A DNA stretch of 64,000 nt, from the NCBI GenBank assembly GCA_963760935.1, contig CAVXFB010000006.1:930001-994000 (forward strand), given 5' to 3'. Positions 9,578-18,972 of the stretch are shown here, piece by piece (positions within the stretch are counted from its first letter, which is position 1; each line of letters opens with the position of its first letter). A program made the translations under genes and the position numbers. The notes under the pieces are model-generated. The model worked only from the letters and a program-made list of their open reading frames with translations, was not told the DNA's origin and made no database searches. This DNA is from CAVXFB01 sp963760935. GTDB taxonomy: Bacteria; Planctomycetota; Planctomycetia; Pirellulales; Thermoguttaceae.

Positions 9578-10720
9578 ATGTTCAACCGACGTTTTTGCAT
9601 ATCAGCCGTGGCGTTTGCGTTGGCCATCACGTTGGCCGCTCTTGGCGAAGCGGCGGAAAAGCCGGCCGCTCCATCCGGCGATGCCCAGGCCTACGCTCAA
9701 GCAGTGGATCGAGCGATCGCATTTCTACGCGACAAGGCCCAGGCGCCCGACGGATCTTATGCCGCTGCCAGTGGGCCGGGCGTCACCGCGGTCGTGACTG
9801 CCGCCATTCTTCGCCACGGTCGAACGCCCAGCGATCCGCTGGTGGCCAAGAGCCTGACATATCTCAAAGGCTTCGTGCAGCCCGATGGCGCGGTCTCTTT
9901 GAAGGACAGCATGTACCGCAACTATGAAACGTCGCTGGCTTTGGTCTGTTTTTCCGAGGCCAACCGCGACGGGCGCTACACCAAGCTCATTAAGAACGCC
10001 GAGAAGTTTCTCAAGGACAATCAGTGGACCGAGGCCCAGGGCCAAGACCCTTCGAGCCCCAACTACGGCGGCGCTGGCTATGGCCATAGTAAGCGTCCCG
10101 ACCTGTCGAATACGAGTTTTCTGGTCGACGCTTTGCACGCTGCCGGGGCGGGCCCCAACGACGAGGCAATGCAAAAGGCGTTGATCTTTGTATCGCGATG
10201 CCAGAACCTAGAGAGCGAGCACAATACACTGCCCTTTGCGGCTAAGAATCCCGACGGCGGATTCTACTATACACCGGCGGCCGGCGGCGTCAGCATGGCC
10301 GGCAAGACGTCCGACGGCGGGTTGCGAAGCTACGGCTCGATGACCTACTCTGGCCTAAAAAGCATGCTCTACGCGGGCGTCGGGCCCGATGACCCGCGAG
10401 TCAAGGCGGCCGTCAAATGGATCCAGCAGCACTACGACGTCGCCAACAACCCCGGCATGGGTATGTCAGGGCTCTACTACTATTACCACGTCTTTGCCAA
10501 GGCCCTCGATGCGGCCGGCATGAAGCAAGTTGTCGGCAACGACAATATAAAGCACGACTGGCGTCACGACCTGCGCTCCGAACTGTTCAAGCGTCAGCGG
10601 CCCGACGGTTCCTGGGTCAACCAGAGCTCGCGCTTTATGGAAGACGAGCCAAGCCTGGTAACCGGCTATGCCCTGTTGGCACTGTCGTACTGCCGGCCCG
10701 ACGGCAGCGAAGTTCGATAG
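9578..10720 (+). CDS. Secreted prenyltransferase/squalene-cyclase-fold repeat protein
   Basis: A 380-residue protein with a signal peptide (FNRRFCISAVAFALAITLAAL ... GEAA), then alpha/alpha-toroid repeats of the terpenoid-cyclase type: QAPDGSYAA, VQPDGAVSL, NPDGGFYYTP, SDGGLRSYGSMTYSGLKSML and QRPDGSWVN. The DxDD-type motif of true squalene-hopene cyclases is not evident, and this length suits the secreted planctomycete family of unknown role. The ATG at 9578 is chosen over the GTG at 9563 because GGAGA at 9565-9569 is well placed. Function is unknown. Confidence 0.75.
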   Translation: MFNRRFCISAVAFALAITLAALGEAAEKPAAPSGDAQAYAQAVDRAIAFLRDKAQAPDGSYAAASGPGVTAVVTAAILRHGRTPSDPLVAKSLTYLKGFVQPDGAVSLKDSMYRNYETSLALVCFSEANRDGRYTKLIKNAEKFLKDNQWTEAQGQDPSSPNYGGAGYGHSKRPDLSNTSFLVDALHAAGAGPNDEAMQKALIFVSRCQNLESEHNTLPFAAKNPDGGFYYTPAAGGVSMAGKTSDGGLRSYGSMTYSGLKSMLYAGVGPDDPRVKAAVKWIQQHYDVANNPGMGMSGLYYYYHVFAKALDAAGMKQVVGNDNIKHDWRHDLRSELFKRQRPDGSWVNQSSRFMEDEPSLVTGYALLALSYCRPDGSEVR

Positions 10721-10957
10721 TCTCATCCTGGCATTCTGATCGTAGCGAAGGATCTCGCCCACGAAGAAGCCGGCATCCCCTGCCTTGCCGCGGACGGCCG
10801 CTCTGCTACAGGTGCAGGCAGTGATCCTGCTTCGGTATGCTGATTCCGAGCGGCCGGATTGGAGGGGGCCCTATTGACCTGCGACGCTGGCCTCCTATTA
10901 TTCGCATGGTGAAATGGTGAGGTCACATGCCTTTTTCTCTCTTGGAGGGTTCCTGCG

Positions 10958-13565
10958 ATGCGAGCCTTGAAGTCGATTTGCTGGAGTCGAGCGTACCGCA
11001 GACTGTTCATACCTAGTCTGGCGCTGGCTGTCTTAGTTGGGGTAGTCTCACTGACGCTGGCCCAGGTTCTACGCCGGGCGCGACGAGCGCCTGCCGCAAG
11101 CGAAAGTGCTGCGGCGTCGCAAAATCCCCTAACAACGATTTCAGGCACACTGGGCTCCCCCGACGCCACTGCGAGCATTGATGGCCGGCAACTCCCGCCG
11201 CCCGATCCGAAGTTCGGTGGGGTGATCAAGGAGAATGCCATGCAATCCAAGGCGTGGTGGGCGCCGCGGGTCGTGCCGCCCAAGAAGGCGCCCAATATCC
11301 TGCTCATCATGACCGACGACTCCGGATTTGCCGTCCCGAGCACTTACGGCGGCGTCATCCCAACTCCGGCCATGGATCGCATCGCGAAGAACGGACTACG
11401 GTACACGCAGATTTATTCGACCGCCCTCTGCTCGCCCACGCGTGCCGCGCTGATCACTGGCCGCAACCACCATTCGGCCGGTTTCGGCGTGATCTCGGAG
11501 CAGTCCACGGGTTTCCCAGGCTACAACAGCATCATTGCCAAAGACAAGGCGACCATTGGCCGCATCCTCCTCGACAACGGCTACGTCACGTCATGGTTCG
11601 GCAAGGACCATAACACGCCGGCGTTTACGGCCAGCCAGATTGGGCCCTTCGACCAATGGCCTACTGGAATGGGCTTCGAGTATTTCTACGGATTTGTCGG
11701 TGGCGATGCCAATCAGTGGCAGCCGAACCTGTTTCGTGGCACCACTCAGATTTACCCCTTCAAGGGAAAGCCGGGCTGGAATCTCGTCACTGCGATGGCG
11801 GACGATGCCATCGGTTGGTTGAACCGCGTGAACCAGATCGACCCGACCAAGCCCTTCTTCTGTTACTACGTTCCCGGCGCCACGCACGCCCCATCATCCG
11901 ACCAAGGAATGGGTGGACAAAATCCACGAGATGCACCTGTTCGACGATGGCTGGAACAAGCTACGCGAGACCATCTTCGCCAACCAGAAGCGAATGGGCA
12001 TCATTCCCCAAGACGCTAAACTGTCACCCTGGCCCAAGGACATTCTGAAGGAGTGGGATCAATGCACGCCGGACGAGAAGAAGCTTTTCATCCGGCAGGT
12101 CGAGGTCTTCGCAGCGTACGCTGCCTACAACGACCATGAGATTGGTCGCGTCATCCAAGCCGTTGAGGATATGGGCAAACTTGACAATACGCTCATCATC
12201 TACATCAATGGTGACAATGGCACGAGTGCCGAAGGCGGGCTCTTAGGCACGCCCAACGAAGTCGCGTTCTTCAATGGCGTAAGCGTGCCTGTCGAGGACC
12301 AGTTGAAATACTTCTATGACGTTTGGGGAACCGAGGAGACCTACTGCCACATGTCGGCGCATTGGGCGTGGGCCTTTGATACGCCGTTCAGTTGGTTCAA
12401 GCAAATTGCCTCGCACCTTGGCGGCGTTCGACAGGGCATGTGCATCTCCTGGCCCGGTCATATCAAGGATGTGGGCGGTGTCCGTAACCAATTCACCCAT
12501 GTGATTGACATTGTTCCGACGTTGCTCGAAGTAAGCGGCATCCCTGCTCCTGAGTATGTGGACGGCATCAAGCAGGCCCCCATCGAAGGCGTGAGTTTTG
12601 CCTACACATTTGACAAGGCCAACGCCAATGCACCGTCCAGGCATACAACCCAGTACTTTGAGATGATGGGCGACCACTCCATTTATCACGATGGCTGGCT
12701 CCTGAGCACAAAGGTTATTCGCCCGCCGTGGGAAGCGTTCGGCGCAGCGAATCCCGATCCCGTCAACAACGTCACTTGGGAACTCTACGATCTAACCAAT
12801 GACTTCTCTCAGGTTGACGATATCTCGACAGAGCACCCGGAAAAGGTCAAAGAGCTGAAGGAACTATTCCTCACGGAAGCACAGAAATATCAGGTGTTTC
12901 CGCTCGATGCCTCGGTGGCGGCTCGCATCGTCGCTCCGCGTCCCAACATCACGGCCGGTCGCACTGAGTTCGTCTACACCAAGCCGATGGTCGGTCTGCC
13001 GCAAGGCGATTCCCCGTTCTTGTTGGACAGCTCATATACCATCACAGCCGACATTGACGTGCCGGCGGGCGGCGCCGAAGGCATGATCTTGACTTCCGGC
13101 GGGCGATTTGCCGGCTACGGTCTCTACCTGCTCAAGGGTAAGCCAGTGTTCCTCTGGAACCTGCTCGATCTGAAACGCATCAAGTGGGAAGGCCCTGACT
13201 CCCTCGCGCCGGGTAAGCATAGCGTTGAGTTCGACTTCAACTACGACGGTTTGGGACTTGGAACGCTTGCCTTCAATAACATGAGCGGCCTTGGACGTCC
13301 CGGCACCGGAACGCTCAAGGTGGACGGCAAGGAAGTCGCAACGCAAAAGATGGAGCACACTTTGCCTATGATCCTGCAATGGGACGAAAGCTTCGATATC
13401 GGCTCCGACACCCTGACTGGTGTGAACGACGCCGATTATCGACCGCCGTTCACCTTTACCGGCAAGCTTGAAAAGCTGACGATCAAGGTAGACCGTCCGA
13501 AGCTGTCGCCCGAAGACGTCAAGAAACTCGAAGCGGCGCAGCGAAATAACAAAGTCAGCGAATAG
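10958..13565 (+). CDS. Arylsulfatase-type sulfatase (frame broken by 1 nt)
   Basis: An ~868-residue sulfatase split between two frames. Frame 1 holds an N-terminal hydrophobic segment, NILLIMTDDSG (metal-binding Asp pair) and the formylglycine signature ALCSPTRAALITGR with C158. Frame 2 begins near 11890 with the expected HPTKEWVDKIHEM continuation and carries the remaining core and a C-terminal beta-rich domain. One base missing from CCCC at 11889-11892 explains the switch. GGAGGG at 10944-10949 supports the start. It probably hydrolyses sulfate esters outside the cytoplasm. It pairs with the DUF1254 gene. Confidence 0.88.
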
Positions 13566-13667
13566 AGTTGCGTCTGCTGTAGATTGCACAGAAGGTTTCG
13601 GACTCCTTTGGACGGGGCTGCGAGTCCATCATCGAGATTGTGTGAGATTAAGAAAGGACCATCAACA

Positions 13668-15200
13668 ATGAAACAAAATCTATTTAGTGCGGCACTGGCC
13701 GCTACCATCGTCGCCGGCACGTTCAACAGCTACGCCCAGGAACTGACCGGACCGCCCGCCGATCCGCAGTTTAAGTATTCAACACCGATGCCATCTGGCG
13801 TCGCGACGCCCGACAAGGTGGAAACGCGGCTCGGCACGTTGAAGTTTTTCGACGGCGTGCCGGACAAGGCGACGGTAGAGAAGCTTTTCGATAATCTCGA
13901 CTTCCAACGCGCGGTGCAGGCATACCTTCTCGCACTCCCGCCGGTCAGTCAGGCTGCCAATCGCAATGCAATTCGTAAGCTTGGCCCAGCGAACACGGTT
14001 GTCCCGATCTTCGAGCAGCTCCTGGATTCACGGTCAGTTTTCCTCACCGCGAACGACAACACGGTCTATAGCTGGACCTGGCTCGATCTAAGTGCGGGGC
14101 CGATGGTGGTCGAGGTGCCGCCGAAAGTGCTTGGTGCGGTTGACGATATGTGGTATCGATGGGTCATTGATGTAGGCATCACGGGGCCGGACAAGGGCCA
14201 GGGCGGCAAGTACTTATTCCTGCCGCCGGGCTACGAGGGCGACGTACCCGCTGGATACAATGTCGTTCGCCCGCGAACGTTCAGCATTTGGATCCCGTGG
14301 CGCAGTTTTCTGGTCGACGGCGACCCAATGCCCGGCGTTGAGCTGGTCAAGAAGTTTACCAAGATCTACCCGCTGAGTTCAGCGAACAAACCCGCGCCGG
14401 CGCTGAACTTTGTGAACCTTTCTCAGAGACCATTCAACACGGTGGCGCCGGCCGGCTACCGGTTCTGGGAACTTCTCAACGAGGTCGTGCAGGAAGAGCC
14501 CAGCGACTCGCTCGACCAAGTCACGCTTGGGTTTTACCAGTCGATCGGCATTCAAAAGGGCAAGGCATTCGTGCCCGACGCGCGGATGAAGAAGATCCTG
14601 ACCGATGCGGCTGCGGTGGGCGACGCGACAGTGCGCACCATCGCTTTCCACACTCGCGACCGCGATGCGTACTACTATCCCGCCAGCCACTGGCAAGTGC
14701 CGTTTATCGGCGGCTACAAATTCCAGACGGCGCCGGGCGTGCTAAACCTCGACGGCTCCGCGTTCTTCTTTTTCATGGCCACGGGCGTCACGCCCGCTAT
14801 GGAAGAAAAGATGGTTGGCCGTGGCTCGCAATATGCATGGACGGCCCGCGACGTTGCCGGCAATCCACTTGATGGGGGCAAAACCTATAAACTTCACCTG
14901 CCGCCTAATATCCCTGTGAAGGACTTTTGGTCGATAATCGTTTACAGCGACCAGACGCGCTCGATGCTGCAAACGGACCAGCGGTTCCCTAGCGTTAGCA
15001 GCCAGACGAAAGGCCTCCTCGTCAACCCAGACGAGTCGGTAGACGTCTACTTTGGGCCAAAGGCTCCGACGGGCAAGACGACGAACTGGGTACAAACCGT
15101 CCCAGGCAAAGGCTGGAACGTCATCCTGCGGCTCTACGGTCCGCTCGAACCGTGGTTCGACAAGACGTGGCGGCCCGGTGAGATCGAACCAATTAACTGA
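13668..15200 (+). CDS. Secreted DUF1254/DUF1214 protein
   Basis: A 510-residue protein with a cleavable signal peptide (KQNLFSAALAATIVAGTFNSYAQ). An N-terminal DUF1254 region (LDFQRAVQAYLLALPPVSQAANR, SVFLTANDNTVYSWTWLDLSAGPMVVEVPP) precedes a C-terminal DUF1214 region (AWTARDVAGNPLDGGKTYKLHLP, FWSIIVYSDQTRSML). The biochemical role of the family is unknown. AGAAAGGA lies ahead of the ATG. It follows the sulfatase by ~100 nt in the same direction, so the two may be co-transcribed. Confidence 0.85.
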   Translation: MKQNLFSAALAATIVAGTFNSYAQELTGPPADPQFKYSTPMPSGVATPDKVETRLGTLKFFDGVPDKATVEKLFDNLDFQRAVQAYLLALPPVSQAANRNAIRKLGPANTVVPIFEQLLDSRSVFLTANDNTVYSWTWLDLSAGPMVVEVPPKVLGAVDDMWYRWVIDVGITGPDKGQGGKYLFLPPGYEGDVPAGYNVVRPRTFSIWIPWRSFLVDGDPMPGVELVKKFTKIYPLSSANKPAPALNFVNLSQRPFNTVAPAGYRFWELLNEVVQEEPSDSLDQVTLGFYQSIGIQKGKAFVPDARMKKILTDAAAVGDATVRTIAFHTRDRDAYYYPASHWQVPFIGGYKFQTAPGVLNLDGSAFFFFMATGVTPAMEEKMVGRGSQYAWTARDVAGNPLDGGKTYKLHLPPNIPVKDFWSIIVYSDQTRSMLQTDQRFPSVSSQTKGLLVNPDESVDVYFGPKAPTGKTTNWVQTVPGKGWNVILRLYGPLEPWFDKTWRPGEIEPIN

Positions 15201-15468
15201 TTTGTGTTGCCGAAGCGCTCCCAGGATCAAACCTGCTAGTCCCGCCCGAATTGAATCGTCGATTCCTTGAGCGAAGGCGTGTGCGCCTGTCATGGGGCCG
15301 CAGGATCGTCTGAGAGGCCAGTAAAGGTTTGGCGGCGTCAAAAGTCTCACATCGGTGCAGGCACAGCGGCCATCGCGATAAGTTTCTGCCGAACCACGGT
15401 CCCAGCCTCGAACTATGCCGCCCCCCTGCCCCTCGCCGAATCGTCGGCGATGCGGTATCATCAGCCGC

Positions 15469-16872
15469 ATGAACGCAGTAGAACAGAAAGCCGATCATCG
15501 TGCGTTTGACCCGCCGGCCGAGGTCTTGATAGTTGACAACGATCGGGATCATGCCGACACCGTGGCCGAAAGCCTTGAGCGAATTGGGTGTCGTTGCCGC
15601 GTGGCGACCTCTGGCAACGAGGGAGTCCGGCTCATCGAGGAGTCGGACTATGACGTCGTCATTACCGATTTGGTGATGAACGACATCGATGGGCTTGGCA
15701 TCTTGGAGCGTTCCAAGGCCGATCAGCCCGACGCCGAAGTGATTCTCATGACCGGATACGGCAGTGTGCCTTCGGCTGTTGAGGCCATGCGCAGCGGAGC
15801 ATTCAATTATCTGTTGAAGCCGCTGGACATTGCCCAGCTTCGGGCGAGCGTCGAAAAGGCCGTTGAGAGCTCCCGGCTGAAGCGGACCAATCTCGAGTTG
15901 AAGCGGCGGCTGGACGAGAAGTTTGGCTTTGAAGGTGTAATCGGCGACAGCCCGCAGATGCGCGACGTCATCGAACGCCTGAAACGAATCGCCCCGACTA
16001 ATGCCAGCGTGCTGATCCAGGGCGAAACGGGCACCGGCAAGGAATTGGTTGCCCAAGCGATCCATCAGAACAGCCCGCGGAAGAACAAACCGTTCGTAGC
16101 CCTGAACTGCGCCGCGTTGAGCGAGAACATCTTGGAGAGCGAACTGTTTGGGCACGTGAAGGGCGCGTTCACCGATGCCTCGGCCGATCGGGTCGGAAAG
16201 TTCGAGTACGCCCACGGCGGCACGATGTTCCTCGACGAAGTGGGCGACATGCCGCTGCCGACGCAGATCAAGTTGCTGCGGGTATTGGAAAACGGTGAAA
16301 TTACTCGCGTCGGCTCCAACCAGCCGATTAAGGTCAACGTTCGCATTCTCTCGGCCACAAACCGAAACTTGGAGGACTCCATCGAGGCGGGCACGTTCCG
16401 TAGCGATCTCTACCACCGGTTGAAGGTCGTTACGATCCGGCTGCCGACGCTTTGCGAGCGCAGCCAGGACATCCCCATCCTGATCGACTACTTCATCAGG
16501 CAGTTTGCCAACCAGCACGGCAAGCAGATTCGCGGCATGTCGTCGGCCGCTCGGCGCAAGCTGCTGACGTTTGATTGGCCCGGCAACGTTCGCCAGTTAC
16601 GGAACGTGGTCGAAAGCATGGTCGTGGTCGATTACGACGGCCTTCTGGACGTGGACGATCTGCCGGAAGAATTGGCCGGTCCTGTGGAACCTGTCGGTGA
16701 GACCTCGGCGGCCTCGTTAACGGCCCTGGTCGGCAAGCCGCTGGAGGAGATCGAGAAGCTCTTCGTCACCGAAACGCTCCGCCTGACGGCCGGCAATCGC
16801 GAAGAGGCCGCAAAGATGCTCGGCATCGGCGAGCGGACACTATATCGGAAGATCAAAGAGTACGGGCTGTGA
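15469..16872 (+). CDS. NtrC-family sigma-54 response regulator
   Basis: 467 residues in three modules. A receiver domain has phospho-acceptor D67 in VVITDLVMND and K in LLKPLD. The AAA+ domain has Walker A GETGTGKE at 185-192, the sigma-54 contact loop GAFTDA at 232-237 and Walker B GTMFLDEVGDM. A Fis-type HTH is at the C-terminus (EEAAKMLGIGERTLYRKI). It activates RpoN promoters when phosphorylated. The ATG at 15469 is chosen over an upstream in-frame start with Pro-rich coding. No cognate histidine kinase is adjacent. Confidence 0.93.
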   Translation: MNAVEQKADHRAFDPPAEVLIVDNDRDHADTVAESLERIGCRCRVATSGNEGVRLIEESDYDVVITDLVMNDIDGLGILERSKADQPDAEVILMTGYGSVPSAVEAMRSGAFNYLLKPLDIAQLRASVEKAVESSRLKRTNLELKRRLDEKFGFEGVIGDSPQMRDVIERLKRIAPTNASVLIQGETGTGKELVAQAIHQNSPRKNKPFVALNCAALSENILESELFGHVKGAFTDASADRVGKFEYAHGGTMFLDEVGDMPLPTQIKLLRVLENGEITRVGSNQPIKVNVRILSATNRNLEDSIEAGTFRSDLYHRLKVVTIRLPTLCERSQDIPILIDYFIRQFANQHGKQIRGMSSAARRKLLTFDWPGNVRQLRNVVESMVVVDYDGLLDVDDLPEELAGPVEPVGETSAASLTALVGKPLEEIEKLFVTETLRLTAGNREEAAKMLGIGERTLYRKIKEYGL

Positions 16873-16923
16873 TGCTCGCCTGGCCGAGCGCCTGAATGCT
16901 CGCGGTTGCGGTTCCAAGTAATC

Positions 16924-17964
16924 TTATCGTGGCTGACGCAGCCAGTTCGAGGCCGGCAATGCACGTTGGCCGGATTGCGCCACGGGAGCCGAGTTGGCCG
17001 GCGGAAAGTTGCGTGGATCGGCCAGATCGACCAGCGGCACGCCCGGATAGTTGGGCATTGCCCAGAGTTGCGACGGGTCGCCCGTGGCGCGGTTGATCTC
17101 CACGTTGCCCAAGTCGATTCTCATCTCCAACTGTGCCGGTGGACAGCGAATGTTGACAACCGTGGGCATTACCCGCCCGCTCAACGGATCGACGCGGTGC
17201 TGACTGGCGATCGAACTTGCGAGCAGTTGCCGCCGGGCGTCATAAAGGTGTTGCTCAAGGATCCAACCCTGTGAACCGTCGAGGATCGTCACCTTCGTGA
17301 CCAGTCCGTCCGGCCTGTTCAAGATCGTATCGATGCGTAGCCGGTCGTTGGGCAAAGCCGTCGGCCCTTGATGCGGCAGCGACGGGTCGATCTCCGTCAC
17401 GCCCAGCGCCTCGACGAGCCAGCCAGGATCGAAGGGAATCATCTGCCGGGCGGGGCTGGTCGGGAATAGCTCATGGCGGCAGAAGTACATGGCCGGCGGC
17501 TGATTTCGTTTGACCCAGAACCAGAATCGATCGTCATTGCTGCCAAGATCGAACTCGGTGCCGGTCATCCCAGTGCCCGCCCGAAGCCGAAGCCGCTGCG
17601 GCCGTTCAAAGGCGATGTCGGCAGGCAGCGATGGAAAGCCCGATCCGCTAATCGACGCCCGATTGGTTGAGAATGAGCGGATTTGCGAACTGTTGGCGTT
17701 GACCACCGCAATGACTTGCTCCAACGTCGGTGAGGGCGGCAACACCCGCGGCAGCGGATTAGTGTAGCGCTGTAACAGTTGCGGGCAGCCTGCGCCGCAT
17801 AGCGTCAGTAGCCCGAGGCAAAGCAATGAGAGGCGGACGCATTGGAATGATAGAGAGCGAAAACAGAATGGCGAAGCAATGACGAAGTGCAAATGTCGAA
17901 CGTTGTGCCTTTCGGACCTCGACATTGGTGCTTCGTTTGTCATATTGTTTTCGCCAGTCGCCAT
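16924..17964 (-). CDS. Putative lipoprotein, outer-membrane lipoprotein-carrier-like
   Basis: 346 residues. A hydrophobic stretch ends in a lipobox (TLCGAGC, C60), so the mature protein should be lipid-anchored. The rest is mostly beta-strand: a query such as FSTNRASISG-G-P, IAFERPQRLRLRAG, FDLGSNDDRFWFWVK, then DRLRIDTI and MRIDLGNVEINR. This resembles the LolA/LolB-like fold seen in planctomycete lipoproteins, but identification rests on pattern only. The N-terminus before the hydrophobic segment is unusually long, so the true start may be internal. It lies 9 nt downstream of the next gene on the same strand. Confidence 0.65.
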   Translation of the reverse strand: MATGENNMTNEAPMSRSERHNVRHLHFVIASPFCFRSLSFQCVRLSLLCLGLLTLCGAGCPQLLQRYTNPLPRVLPPSPTLEQVIAVVNANSSQIRSFSTNRASISGSGFPSLPADIAFERPQRLRLRAGTGMTGTEFDLGSNDDRFWFWVKRNQPPAMYFCRHELFPTSPARQMIPFDPGWLVEALGVTEIDPSLPHQGPTALPNDRLRIDTILNRPDGLVTKVTILDGSQGWILEQHLYDARRQLLASSIASQHRVDPLSGRVMPTVVNIRCPPAQLEMRIDLGNVEINRATGDPSQLWAMPNYPGVPLVDLADPRNFPPANSAPVAQSGQRALPASNWLRQPR

Positions 17965-17973
17965 TTATCTGCT

Positions 17974-18445
17974 CTACTGCAGCAGTGCCGCCAGCTCCTC
18001 TTGAATCTGCTCGACCCGCGTCGGCTCGGGCGGAACGACCGGAACTTGATACGACGCCTCGCGACGCGGACAGTATATGGCCAGCACTTCCCGGCCTTGG
18101 GCATCCTGCGTTTCTTCCTCCATCCGGAACACGCGGCGGCGAACGAGCAGGAGCGTCAGGACATACCGCATATCTTGCTTGTCCGGTTGCTCAGCCAACT
18201 CGTCCCAGAAGTCCAGCATCACGTCGTTCGGCGCCCAGCGCTTCCGGGCGTCTGCTCGACTCGGCACCTGCGACTTCCACCAACCGACGGCACGCTCCGG
18301 CGGGCCCTGCCACACGCCGCCCGCATAGTCGTATCGCTTCAGTTCTGCCCCTTCGGCCAGCAATACCGAGTAATACGTCTCGCCGGTGCAACTCTCGGCC
18401 GGTGGTGGCGCATTGTCGGGCGCTACGCTGAACTTCGTAATCCAT
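17974..18445 (-). CDS. Hypothetical protein, ~155 aa, start disturbed
   Basis: A conserved-looking small soluble protein: ESCTGETYYSVLLAEGAELKRYDYAGGVWQGP, then AVGWWKSQVP, DVMLDFWDELAEQPDKQDMRYVLTLLLVRRRVF and VQEIQEELAALL-like ends. The clear coding frame runs back to a TAG at 18478-18480 without any ATG. The nearest ATG (18445) is one base out of frame; removing one base at about 18436 would give a start MDYKFSVAP. A dispersed repeat lies immediately upstream. It is followed by the lipoprotein gene and probably shares its transcript. Confidence 0.6.
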
Positions 18446-18450
18446 GAGTA

Positions 18451-18480
18451 GTAGGCACGCTCCGTGTGCCGAAACCGCTA
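18451..18480. repeat. Dispersed GGCACACGGAGCGTGCC-type repeat
   Basis: A short palindrome (GGCAC-GCTCC-GTGTGCC) just upstream of the ~155-aa gene. A related copy occurs at 48062-48083 after the methionine/folate gene. It is one of several small repeat families in the window. Confidence 0.5.
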
Positions 18481-18639
18481 CGGGGACCGCGGAAAGTAAC
18501 CGAAATCGCGGCCCGACGCAATGGCGGCCCTCTTCATCCCTGACGTCTTGAGCCTGGTACCCGAAGCTGCTAAAGCCGCTGAACTACTCATCTTAATGGA
18601 AATGCCGGTTCAATATAGCCTTCAGCCGGCCGGCTCTAC

Positions 18640-18668
18640 TTGACGATACCCCCTCTGTTATGTAGAGT
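18640..18668 (+). promoter_or_regulatory. Promoter of the leu leader/leuA transcript
   Basis: TTGACG (18640-18645), 17-nt spacer, TAGAGT (18663-18668). The predicted transcription start falls on or beside the ATG of the leucine leader ORF at 18675, and there is no Shine-Dalgarno, so the leader mRNA would be leaderless. Confidence 0.65.
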
Positions 18669-18674
18669 ATCGAT

Positions 18675-18737
18675 ATGTTCAACCTGCGAAACCTACTGGC
18701 CTTGTTATTACTGGCGCTACCGGAGCGCCGGCCATAG
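18675..18737 (+). CDS. leuL: Leucine-rich leader peptide of leuA (attenuator)
   Basis: A 20-codon ORF with eight leucines: an N-terminal MFNLRN, a run LLALLLLAL, then PERRP and TAG. The leucine codons include TTA twice, CTA twice and TTG, which are rare choices in a 60% G+C genome and suit stalling on low charged tRNA-Leu. The stop lies 33 nt before a rho-independent terminator, and leuA starts 235 nt further on. This is the arrangement of leu operon attenuators. Translation is inferred from codon content and position; the gene name is used by analogy with enterobacterial leuL. Confidence 0.8.
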   Translation: MFNLRNLLALLLLALPERRP

Positions 18738-18788
18738 GGTTCGCGCAGCATTGACACACTGCTAAGAACGAACCCCGAGGCCGGGCGC
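18725..18788 (+). promoter_or_regulatory. Candidate antiterminator pairing of the leu attenuator
   Basis: GCGCCGGCC at 18725-18733, overlapping the last leader codons, can pair with GGCCGGGCGC at 18779-18788 (9 bp, one bulged G). The second segment is the loop and part of the stem of the terminator, so the two folds exclude each other. A ribosome stalled in the Leu run (to 18719) leaves 18725-18733 free; one at the stop codon covers it. Pairing was read by eye. Confidence 0.6.
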
Positions 18789-18803
18789 CTTTGGGGTTTT
18801 TTT
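18771..18803 (+). terminator. Rho-independent terminator of the leu attenuator
   Basis: The stem AACCCCGAGGC (18771-18781) pairs with GCCTTTGGGGTT (18787-18798), with one bulge, followed by seven T (18797-18803). It lies between the leucine leader peptide and leuA, with no other gene between, so it can only act as a conditional stop for leuA. Confidence 0.85.
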
Positions 18804-18972
18804 GTTGGGCAAAGGTGAGTTGCAGGTGAGTTGCATGGCAACCAGAACGATCACGAGCCGGCGTTGCCGCGGGCCGTCGAGGGCATGGCTGGTGTTGCGC
18901 GGGCCGACCAGGGGTCGGCACCCATGCGTCACTTCGCAACTAACTTTCACCCAGCTCTCAGGATAGATACCC

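Noticed and set aside
15193..16518. 441-codon ORF antisense to the NtrC-type regulator
   Set aside because: Entirely opposite a gene with clear receiver, AAA+ and HTH motifs; no motifs of its own.
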